Assembly (NCBI GenBank): GCA_030550695.1
Contig: JAUQOX010000100.1
Span: forward strand, 1 to 9,611
Direction of reading: 5' to 3'
Origin: Gemmatimonadota bacterium
GTDB taxonomy: Bacteria; Gemmatimonadota; Gemmatimonadetes; Longimicrobiales; Gaopeijiaceae
DNA: 9,611 nt
Within the stretch, counting starts at the first letter, position 1. The number at the start of each line of letters is the position of its first letter. The translations under genes and the position numbers were made by a program. The notes below the pieces were generated by a model. It ran no database searches. It saw only the letters and a program-made list of their open reading frames with translations, and was not told the origin of the DNA. Below, in pieces: positions 1-5,478 of the stretch.

Positions 1-1
1 G

Positions 2-463
2 CGTATCTTGGCTGGGGCCCGCTCGCCGGAGGGGGGGTTCCTGGATACGGAGTCCTTTCTCCTGGGTTGGGAGGGGGGACGGGGGGAAGGTGGCGGAGGG
101 GCTTTCGGGGGTGCGGGGTGGGAAGGGGGTGGTCGGGAGAGGGAAGGGGATGGGCGGGGGGGCGAAAGGGCACCTGGGGACGATCCGGGCCTGTGGGGGA
201 AAAACACGACCCTGGTGGTGGTGGGAACGGACCTGCCCCTTTCCCGGGCCGACCTCGGGCGCCTGGCCCGGATGGCCGCCACCGCCCTACCCCGGGTGAT
301 CCGGCCGGTGGGTACGCCGTTCGACGGCGACCTGGTGTTCACCTTGTCCACGGGACCGGAAGGGGTGGACCTTCCGGCCGCGGACCTGCTGGTTCTGGGG
401 GTGGCGGCTCAAGGGGTGGTGGAGGAAGCCGTGCGGCGGGCGGTGGTGGCGGGAAAGCGCTGA
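2..463 (+). CDS. P1-family (DmpA/NylC-type) aminopeptidase/amidase, C-terminal part, 5' end outside window
   Basis: This is the 3' part of a gene that is open to the left edge of the window, so the true start is not visible. The protein belongs to peptidase family S58/P1 (L-aminopeptidase/D-esterase DmpA, nylon-oligomer hydrolase NylC). These proteins are made as a precursor that cuts itself into two chains; the new N-terminal Ser or Thr is the nucleophile. The visible part shows the end of the first chain (LAGARSPEGGFLDTE), a long Gly/Arg/Glu-rich linker, then KNTTLVVVGTDLPLS. The Asn-Thr bond at 203-208 is the likely self-cleavage site, as in NylC. The conserved RPVGTPFDGDLVFTLSTG follows at about 293-355, and the gene ends with the usual short helical tail. 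The linker (roughly 68-190) is much more Gly-rich than is usual for the family. A HAD phosphatase gene begins 16 bases after the stop, so they may be co-transcribed. The family call is firm; the substrate is unknown. Confidence 0.85.
   Translation, partial: RILAGARSPEGGFLDTESFLLGWEGGRGEGGGGAFGGAGWEGGGREREGDGRGGERAPGDDPGLWGKNTTLVVVGTDLPLSRADLGRLARMAATALPRVIRPVGTPFDGDLVFTLSTGPEGVDLPAADLLVLGVAAQGVVEEAVRRAVVAGKR
64..170 (+). repeat. G-tract cluster inside the P1 peptidase linker (possible G-quadruplex)
   Basis: About fifteen runs of three or more G occur in just over 100 bases on the + strand, including runs of six or seven near 73-78, 81-86 and 156-162. The stretch is in frame and encodes the Gly-rich linker of the peptidase. 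It satisfies the simple G3+ loop rule for a quadruplex many times over on the coding strand, so it could fold in the mRNA as well. Whether it folds is not shown by the sequence. Confidence 0.6.
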
Positions 464-479
464 ACCGAGGGCTCTTCGC

Positions 480-1163
480 ATGACTCGCCTCGTTCTCTTC
501 GACATCGACGGGACCCTTCTGTCGGGAGGGCCTGCCAAGGGGGCCTTCGAGACGGCGCTCCGTCAAGTTTTCGGCACGGCGGGCCCCATCGAAGGACATC
601 CCTTTGCCGGCAAGACCGATCCCCAGATCGCTCGGGAGCTGCTCCGCTTGGCCGGCTTCGGTGACGGAGAGATCGAGGCGGGCCTCCCCGCCGTCTGGGA
701 GGTCTACCTGAGCGAGTTGGAGACCCGGTTGTCCACCTGGCCCATGACGGTCCTGCCGGGAGTTCCCGAGGTCCTGGATCGCCTGGCCCAGGAGGGAATG
801 GCGCTGGGACTCCTCACGGGAAACATCTTTTCCGGGGCCCGTCTCAAGCTGACCTCCGCAAAGTTATGGCATTACTTCCCGGTAGGGGCCTTCGGTTCGG
901 ATCACGAGGCGAGGGAAAAGCTGACGCCGGTGGCCCTGGAGCGGGCCAGGCGATACTGGGGGGTGGCCTTCTCCCCGAGGGATGCGGTGGTGGTGGGTGA
1001 CACCCCTCGAGATGTGGCCTGCGGTCGGTGGGGGGGCACCCGGACTGTAGGGGTAGCCACGGGCCACCACACCCCCCGGGAGCTGGTGGAGGCAGGGGCG
1101 GACGAAGTGTTGGAGGATATGGCCGATGTGGGGGCCGCCTTGGCGGCCATCCTGGGAGACTAG
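480..1163 (+). CDS. HAD-superfamily phosphatase, phosphoglycolate-phosphatase-like
   Basis: This is a 227-residue cytosolic phosphohydrolase of the haloacid dehalogenase superfamily, of normal length for the phosphoglycolate phosphatase/beta-phosphoglucomutase-like branch. All four HAD motifs are visible: motif I FDIDGT with nucleophile D8 and acid/base D10; motif II LLTGN with T113; motif III K147 in AREKLTP; motif IV VVGDTPRDV with D174 and D178. Residues about 15-90 form a helical C1 cap containing the family-typical HPFAGKTDPQIARELL. Aspartate 8 is phosphorylated during turnover and Mg2+ is required in this family. The ATG is preceded by GAGGG at 467-471 with an 8-base spacer. The gene starts 16 bases after the P1 peptidase gene and is followed by a G-rich gap. 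The substrate cannot be read from the sequence; phosphoglycolate is only one option among sugar phosphates and nucleotides. Fold confidence is high, substrate confidence low. Confidence 0.9.
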   Translation: MTRLVLFDIDGTLLSGGPAKGAFETALRQVFGTAGPIEGHPFAGKTDPQIARELLRLAGFGDGEIEAGLPAVWEVYLSELETRLSTWPMTVLPGVPEVLDRLAQEGMALGLLTGNIFSGARLKLTSAKLWHYFPVGAFGSDHEAREKLTPVALERARRYWGVAFSPRDAVVVGDTPRDVACGRWGGTRTVGVATGHHTPRELVEAGADEVLEDMADVGAALAAILGD

Positions 1164-1289
1164 GGCCAGGGGGTGGGGGATCCGGGGGGGAGGGGCTGGG
1201 GAGGAGGAAGCGTTGGAGGGTGGGAACCCCTGGCGCCTGCGGTGGGGTAACGGAACGGACGGTTTCGGATGCGAGACGAGGGACGGAGC
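1163..1289 (+). other. Intergenic G-rich gap before the disulfide-bond genes
   Basis: This gap between the HAD gene and the DsbA-like gene holds G runs at 1163-1165, 1169-1173, 1175-1179, 1184-1190, 1192-1195 and 1198-1201, enough for a G-quadruplex on the coding strand. No convincing -35/-10 promoter pair and no terminator hairpin with a T tract were found. GAGGGA at 1278-1283 is the likely ribosome binding site of the next gene. The gap is long enough for a promoter, so the next genes may form their own transcription unit. Confidence 0.45.
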
Positions 1290-2018
1290 ATGAGCGAGAA
1301 TCAGGGTGGAGGAGGGCTCAAGGGTTTCTACCTGGTGTTCGGGGCTTTGGCCTTGGTGGGGCTCGGGGTGGTGGGGTATGCCATCGGCACCAGGTTCTCG
1401 GGAAGGGCGGTGACCACGCCGGTCGCCCTGGAAGGGAGCGGGGACGTGCAGCGCCTCATGGAGATGGCGGTGCCCCTCTATCGAGGAAACCCCGATGCCC
1501 CGGTCTCCATCGTGGTTTTCGGCGATTATCTCTGCAGCCACTGCGCCACCTTCAGCCTTCGGATCCGGCCTTTGGTGGAAGCGGCCTTCGTGGACACCGG
1601 CCAGGCACGGCTCATCTTCTATGATTTTCCCCTGAACCCCGCTACGGGGAGCTTTTTAGCGGCCCGGGCTGCTCGGTGCGCCGGGGATCAGAACCATTTT
1701 TGGGAGTATCATGACCTCCTCTACCGGAACCAGCTCACCTGGGGAGCGGAGCGGGACAAGATCTCCATCCTGGAGAAGTATGCCGAGGACCTCGGGCTTC
1801 GGGGCGAGGAGTTCCGGGCCTGTCTGAACAGTGACCGCCATGCCCAGGAAGTCTCGGCAAACCGGGAACTGGCCCATGTGCTGGGGATCGGCGGTACGCC
1901 GTCGGTTCTGGTGGGACGGGCCGGGGGGATGAGCAGGAGATTGTCGAACTACTCTTTCGAGTCCATCAAGGAGGCTGTGGAGGCGGTGTTGGGGGCGGGA
2001 AGTGGGGAGCAGGGTTGA
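1290..2018 (+). CDS. DsbA-like membrane-anchored thiol:disulfide oxidoreductase (thioredoxin fold)
   Basis: This 242-residue protein should introduce or transfer disulfide bonds in periplasmic proteins. A short polar N-terminus is followed by one hydrophobic segment (about residues 12-33), which is a signal anchor. The thioredoxin_4/DsbA-like domain begins around residue 60 (VPLYRGNPDAPVSIVVFGDY) and carries the active site C82-S-H-C85. The cis-proline loop is GIGGTPSVLV with P204. The family-typical FWEYHDLLYRNQ lies near 137-148. Two further cysteines, C130 and C178, could form a second disulfide. I chose the ATG at 1290 over the in-frame ATG at 1269 because GAGGGA at 1278-1283 sits six bases before it, while the upstream start has no good site. 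The VKOR gene downstream encodes the expected reoxidising partner, which supports an oxidase rather than an isomerase role. The oxidoreductase family is clear; the DsbA role is inferred from context. Confidence 0.88.
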   Translation: MSENQGGGGLKGFYLVFGALALVGLGVVGYAIGTRFSGRAVTTPVALEGSGDVQRLMEMAVPLYRGNPDAPVSIVVFGDYLCSHCATFSLRIRPLVEAAFVDTGQARLIFYDFPLNPATGSFLAARAARCAGDQNHFWEYHDLLYRNQLTWGAERDKISILEKYAEDLGLRGEEFRACLNSDRHAQEVSANRELAHVLGIGGTPSVLVGRAGGMSRRLSNYSFESIKEAVEAVLGAGSGEQG

Positions 2019-2071
2019 GGTGGGACGGCGCCCGAGGGAGAGGCCCGAAGGAGCCGGCAATGACCCGGAGT

Positions 2072-2076
2072 GGAGG
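2072..2076 (+). promoter_or_regulatory. Ribosome binding site deciding the VKOR start
   Basis: GGAGG lies six bases upstream of the ATG at 2083. It is the best Shine-Dalgarno match in the area. The reading frame is also open from a GTG at 2002, but that codon overlaps the end of the DsbA-like gene and would add 27 polar, low-complexity residues, so 2083 is preferred. Confidence 0.7.
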
Positions 2077-2082
2077 CGGTCC

Positions 2083-2604
2083 ATGGATCCAGGCCTGTCG
2101 CGGGTGACGGAGGGAAGGGAAAGGGGAGCCGAAGCTCCCTCGACGGGGGGGCCGGGAATGCTTCCGGCACGGAACCGGATGGCGGTGGCCCTGTTGAGCC
2201 TCGTGGGCTTCTTTGTGGCCTTCTACATGTTGGCCTACGCTTTGGGCTGGACGGGGCCGGTGGTCTGTGGGCTCGGGGAGTGCGAGAAGGTCCAGGCGAG
2301 TCCCTACTCCAAGATCGGCCCCATTCCCGTGGCGGGTTTCGGGGTGGTGGGGTACGGGGCGCTGGTGGTCTTGGCCCTCCTGGGACTCCGGAGCGGGTGG
2401 GAGCGGAGGAGGCTGATCTCCTTGGGGTTGTGGGGGGGGAGCGCGGTGGGGGTGGGGTTCAGCGCCTACCTCACCTACTTGGAGGCCTTCGTGATCCGGG
2501 CTTGGTGCCAGTGGTGCGTGGTGTCGGCCATCCTCATGCTCCTGGTGTTTCTGGCTTCCCTACCTGAATTGAGGCGGATGAGGGCGAACTCCCATGGCAA
2601 CTGA
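2083..2604 (+). CDS. Vitamin K epoxide reductase (VKOR) family membrane protein
   Basis: This 173-residue integral membrane protein is a bacterial VKOR homologue, functionally the counterpart of DsbB: it passes electrons from reduced DsbA-like proteins to quinone. About 30 polar residues precede four likely membrane helices at roughly 33-54, 82-102, 111-133 and 142-162. The first cysteine pair is C62-GLGE-C67 in the outer loop, followed by the family-typical QASPYSKIGPIPVAGFGVVGYG. The quinone-side CxxC is W-C142-Q-W-C145 at the start of the last helix. All four redox cysteines are therefore present. It has no fused thioredoxin domain, unlike many cyanobacterial and actinobacterial VKORs; the separate DsbA-like gene 64 bases upstream fills that role. 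The next gene overlaps its last 11 bases, suggesting co-translation. A shorter start at the ATG at 2158 cannot be excluded. Confidence 0.92.
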   Translation: MDPGLSRVTEGRERGAEAPSTGGPGMLPARNRMAVALLSLVGFFVAFYMLAYALGWTGPVVCGLGECEKVQASPYSKIGPIPVAGFGVVGYGALVVLALLGLRSGWERRRLISLGLWGGSAVGVGFSAYLTYLEAFVIRAWCQWCVVSAILMLLVFLASLPELRRMRANSHGN

Positions 2605-2806
2605 ACAAGTGAAAGTCCACCTCCTGTTGGCCGACCATGGCACGTTCCACGAGACGTGCTTGACCCTTCCCAGCCATCTCCTCGAGCCCTACCCCCGCCT
2701 CATCGACGCCTTCCTGGAAGACCCGGATCTGCAAAAGCGTCTCTACGTAGACCTGGCCCGCCTCTCCGCCGCCTGGCTCGAGGCGGCAGGCTCGCCCGGT
2801 TCTTGA
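2594..2806 (+). CDS. Small protein of unknown function (70 aa)
   Basis: I do not recognise the family. The protein is 70 residues long and acidic to neutral, with no signal peptide or membrane segment, so it is probably cytosolic. The first half (VKVHLLLADHGTFHETCLTLP) looks like a beta strand plus loop; the second half (residues about 28-65) looks helical and amphipathic, with YPRLIDAFLEDPDLQKRLYVDLARLSAAWLE. It has a single Cys (C22) and two His. The ATG overlaps the VKOR stop by 11 bases and GAGGG lies about nine bases before it, which supports translation coupled to the VKOR gene. Ordinary codon-like composition and the tight overlap argue for a real gene. Being third after DsbA-like and VKOR genes, it could be linked to the redox module, or simply ride in the same transcript. 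Confidence 0.65.
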   Translation: MATEQVKVHLLLADHGTFHETCLTLPSHLLEPYPRLIDAFLEDPDLQKRLYVDLARLSAAWLEAAGSPGS

Positions 2807-2842
2807 CCGGTTCGGCCACGGGGCCCGCCTAGGCGCCGGTCA
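2804..2842. repeat. Inverted repeat between convergent genes
   Basis: TGACCGG at 2804-2810 is the perfect reverse complement of CCGGTCA at 2836-2842, and the palindrome CGCCTAGGCG lies at 2826-2835. The element spans the stop codons of both convergent genes (TGA at 2804-2806 on +, TAG at 2831-2829 on -). The loop is about 25 bases and neither side has a T tract, so a bidirectional intrinsic terminator is possible but unproven. Confidence 0.3.
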
Positions 2843-3386
2843 GGTGGGAGCCGACTTGCCCGGCCCGGGCCCGGGCCCGCTCCAGAGGCCATTCTTTCAC
2901 GACGGCCGGAGGCCACGCGCCTCGGGCATGGGCCCTTCGGAGGCGCTCCACCTCCCGGAGGGCTCGCCGGGCCTCGCGGAAGGAGATCCAACGTCGGGCT
3001 CGGGCCTCCCGGAACTGGGAGAGGTCCAGGAGGTGTAGCGTCCCCTCCCGGTCCAGCCAGAGGTCGAGGAAAAGATCGGTGGTCTGCCATTGCAAACGGC
3101 TCAGGAACCGGGTGGGGGTCAGGATGTTGGCGTAGAGCCCGGTGGGGGAACCGTCGGCCCGATGGAAGAGGCCGATGTCGTGCCAGGCCCCGGGAAAGGT
3201 GAACCAGACCACATCCGAACCTGTCTCCAAGGCCACTTCTCCCCGGATGAAGATGGGAGGGTCGAAGCGAACCCCTTGAGCCAAGGTGACCTTCACCTCG
3301 GGGCGGTCCTCCACGAGGATCTGGGTGAAGACCTCCTCCCGGTCGGGGGGACGGCGGTATTCGATCCGCACGAGGGGAGCGCTCAT
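2829..3386 (-). CDS. DUF402-family protein (putative nucleotide-type phosphohydrolase)
   Basis: This 185-residue cytosolic protein has the DUF402 fold signature: WHDIGLFHRADGSPTGLYANI at about residues 68-88, then TTDLFLDLWLDREG at 102-115 with D104 and D108, and LLDLSQFREAR at 119-129. In characterised members (the phosphonate-nucleotide hydrolase FomD and the staphylococcal nucleoside tri/diphosphatase) aspartates in this region bind the metal ions. The C-terminal 50 residues are a long Arg-rich helix. The start at 3386 is chosen because its ATG overlaps the stop of the XdhC gene as ATGA (3383-3386), indicating translational coupling; GTG at 3425 and ATG at 3404 are in frame but lie inside the XdhC gene, and the site at 3404 has its GGAGGT directly abutting. 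Third in a set with molybdenum-cofactor genes, it may act on a nucleotide or dinucleotide cofactor; that is inference. Confidence 0.8.
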   Translation of the reverse strand: MSAPLVRIEYRRPPDREEVFTQILVEDRPEVKVTLAQGVRFDPPIFIRGEVALETGSDVVWFTFPGAWHDIGLFHRADGSPTGLYANILTPTRFLSRLQWQTTDLFLDLWLDREGTLHLLDLSQFREARARRWISFREARRALREVERLRRAHARGAWPPAVVKEWPLERARARAGQVGSHLTGA

Positions 3387-4777
3387 GACGCTGGGGCTAC
3401 CCATACCTCCATGTGGCCCCCGCACACCGAGCCTCCTCCTTCGCCCTCCCGAGCCGTCAAGGATAGGGAAACGAGGCGGGGCTGGCCCGTCCGAAGACTT
3501 TCCCGGGCCGCTCGGAGCACTTCGGCCTCACCCCAGCCCCCACCCACCGTCCCCGCCACCACCCGCCCTTCCCCATCCACGAGCATCTTGGCGCCTAGCC
3601 CCCGGGGGGTGGACCCCAGAGCCTCTACCACCAAGGCCATGCACAAGCGATGGGCCGGTTCGGCTCCCCGTAGGGCCTCATAGACAGCCCGGTCCTCCTG
3701 GCTCAGGCCTCGGCGCCAGCCGGTGGCCCCCGAACCGGAAGGGAGGCTTCCGGGGGGCGAGGTCAGGGGAGTCGGGGAGAGCTTCGACGGTTCCTCTTCG
3801 GCACCTGCCGCCAGCAGTCCCGCCAACACGTTCTCCTTCTCCCGAAGGGGTGTCCCCGTCCCGCCCCGGGTGGTGAGGAGGATCTCCGCTGCCACCGCCA
3901 GGGCGATCTCCGCGGGCGTTTCGGCGTTGAGATCCAGGCCCACGGGGGCGTGGACCCCCTCGAGGACCCGGGGGGGGATCCCTTCGTTCAGAAGGGCCCG
4001 GAAGGCGGTCCGGATCCGCCGTCGGCTCCCGATCATCCCCACGTAGGCGGGGGGGGGCGTGCGACCGAGGACAGCCCGAAGGCAGGCGGCGTCCCACTGG
4101 TGGGCCCGGGTGATGAGGACCACGTGGCTCCAGGGGTGGATCGGCCAGCGGGCCAGTCCTCCCGGAAGGTCCAGGATGTGGACGGCGTGGGCCTCGGGGA
4201 ATCGTTCCCGACGGGCGAAGTCGGGGCGATCGTCCAGAACCACCACACGATAACCCAGAAGGGTTCCCAGAGCACAAAGGGGGTGGGCCAGATGCCCGCC
4301 TCCTACCAGCAGCCATTCGGGCTGGGGGTGGTAGACTTCCAGGAAGACCTTGAGGGCCGGGGCGGCCTGTCGAGGGAAAACCCCGAGCCCCGGCTTCCGC
4401 CAGCGCACTCCGGACGGGCTTCCCTTTGCCAGGACCGATCCCCCGCCGCCGAGGGCAGGGGGCGAGGTGGTGGGGGGCTCCGGTGGCGGAGGGTGCCCTT
4501 CCCCGGGTTGGTTGGGGATCCTTCCCCTGGGGCCGGCCCCCCAGGCTTCGCAAGCCTGGCGCAGGGCGTCACGGGCCAGGGTTTGGGCCCAGAGGTCGAG
4601 GTGGCCTCCTCCCCAGGAGCCGTACACCCCTGTGGGAGAGGCGAGGACCCAGTGGCCCCCGGCTCCCGGACCGCCCCCGTCCAGAAGGAGGAGGACCACC
4701 GCGGGGTGGCCCCGGTCGGTGGTGTCCAGAAGCAGGCTGGCCAGCTCCCGCAAGCCAAGGGTAGGGGGGTGGCTCAT
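3383..4777 (-). CDS. XdhC-family molybdenum-cofactor maturation protein with duplicated XdhC_CoxI domain
   Basis: XdhC proteins bind molybdenum cofactor and help its sulfuration and insertion into xanthine-dehydrogenase/CO-dehydrogenase-type enzymes. This one has 464 residues, longer than the usual 250-380. Residues about 8-80 look like a worn XdhC_CoxI domain (SWGGGHLDLWAQTLARDALRQ at 54-74). A Pro-rich linker follows. Residues about 153-300 are the XdhC Rossmann domain: LLVGGGHLAHPLCALGTLLGY at 156-176, the acidic DDRPDF at 182-187, LITRAHQWD at 221-229 and YVGMIGSRRRI at 245-255. After a second Pro/Ser-rich linker, residues about 360-462 are another XdhC_CoxI domain with canonical GSTPRGLGAKMLV, VGGGWGEAEV and VCGGHMEVWV. 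The Cys usually found in the GGGC segment is Trp415 here and His59 in the first copy; C452 of CGG is kept. Both gene ends overlap neighbours by ATGA. Family is clear; the effect of the changed residues is unknown. Confidence 0.88.
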   Translation of the reverse strand: MSHPPTLGLRELASLLLDTTDRGHPAVVLLLLDGGGPGAGGHWVLASPTGVYGSWGGGHLDLWAQTLARDALRQACEAWGAGPRGRIPNQPGEGHPPPPEPPTTSPPALGGGGSVLAKGSPSGVRWRKPGLGVFPRQAAPALKVFLEVYHPQPEWLLVGGGHLAHPLCALGTLLGYRVVVLDDRPDFARRERFPEAHAVHILDLPGGLARWPIHPWSHVVLITRAHQWDAACLRAVLGRTPPPAYVGMIGSRRRIRTAFRALLNEGIPPRVLEGVHAPVGLDLNAETPAEIALAVAAEILLTTRGGTGTPLREKENVLAGLLAAGAEEEPSKLSPTPLTSPPGSLPSGSGATGWRRGLSQEDRAVYEALRGAEPAHRLCMALVVEALGSTPRGLGAKMLVDGEGRVVAGTVGGGWGEAEVLRAARESLRTGQPRLVSLSLTAREGEGGGSVCGGHMEVWVAPAS

Positions 4778-5394
4778 GGCACGTCCTCCGCCCTGGATGT
4801 GGGAGGTGGAAAGTACTGCTCATATTCGGCGGGGGTGTCGATGTCCGCCAGGATCCCAAGGTCGTCCACCCAGACTTCGAGACCCCGCGCCCGATGCCTC
4901 CTCACCACACTTCGGGCCCCCTCGGAAAGGGCCGGGTCCAGGAGCTCGGGAAAGAGCTCACGTCCGAAGATCACCGGATGGCCGGACCGGCCGCGGTACA
5001 CCGGGAGCACGAGGGGAGGGGAAGCGTTCCAGAACCCCTCCAGCAGACTCCGCACGGTGGCAGGGGTCACCAGGGGGTGATCCACGGGGTGGAAGAGAAC
5101 CCCGGGGGTGTCCTGCGGGAGGGCCAGGAGGGCGCATCGGAGGGAGGAGATGGGTCCGGGGGTGGGGTCCGGGTTCAAGACGAGGGCGGCTCCGTGGGCC
5201 TCCGCCTCCCGACCCACCGCCCCTGCGGGATCTTCCACCACCACCATGAGGGGCGCGGCGCCCCCTTCTCGGAGGCTGGCCAGGACCGCGGCCAGGAAGG
5301 AGCGGCGGCCGGCCGGCAGAAGTGCCTTCGGGCGGCCCATGCGCACCGAGCGGCCCGCCGCCGGGATCACCGCGGGGAGGGGTGGGGTGGCCAT
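4774..5394 (-). CDS. mocA: MocA-like molybdenum cofactor nucleotidyltransferase
   Basis: This 206-residue cytosolic protein is a MobA/MocA-type NTP transferase, which joins a nucleotide (CTP in MocA) to molybdopterin to make the dinucleotide cofactor used by XdhC-dependent hydroxylases. The N-terminal signature is PAAGRSVRMGRPKALLP (11-27) with G14, R18 and K23 for nucleotide binding. NPDPTPGPISSLRCAL lies at 74-89, the metal-binding Asp at D105 in FHPVDHPL, GRSGHPVIFG at 135-144, and the closing DIDTPAEYE at 184-192. Length and order match MocA. The stop overlaps the XdhC start as ATGA at 4774-4777. No clear Shine-Dalgarno precedes the ATG at 5394, and 84 bases separate it from the PAP2 gene upstream, where I see no clear promoter. 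CTP specificity is inferred from the XdhC neighbour; related enzymes of this fold transfer other nucleotides. Confidence 0.85.
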   Translation of the reverse strand: MATPPLPAVIPAAGRSVRMGRPKALLPAGRRSFLAAVLASLREGGAAPLMVVVEDPAGAVGREAEAHGAALVLNPDPTPGPISSLRCALLALPQDTPGVLFHPVDHPLVTPATVRSLLEGFWNASPPLVLPVYRGRSGHPVIFGRELFPELLDPALSEGARSVVRRHRARGLEVWVDDLGILADIDTPAEYEQYFPPPTSRAEDVP

Positions 5395-5478
5395 GCTCGG
5401 CAGGAAGAGGCGGAAGAGGTGGGGGTGTCCAAGGGCGGGCCGGCGACAGGGGGAACGTTGCCCATCCTACCCTCCGGC

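Noticed and set aside
864..1541. A 225-codon open frame on the - strand opposite the HAD and DsbA-like genes
   Set aside because: The + strand carries HAD motifs and the CSHC thioredoxin motif across the same bases; this frame has only His/Pro-rich low-complexity sequence.
2002..2082. GTG start for the VKOR gene overlapping the DsbA-like gene
   Set aside because: It adds 27 polar residues unlike the family, and the ATG at 2083 has a well-placed GGAGG.
3950..5080. A 376-codon open frame on the + strand opposite the XdhC and mocA genes
   Set aside because: Its translation is low-complexity Gly/Pro/Arg-rich with no family motif, while the opposite strand encodes clear XdhC and MocA motifs. In GC-rich DNA such antisense frames stay open by chance.
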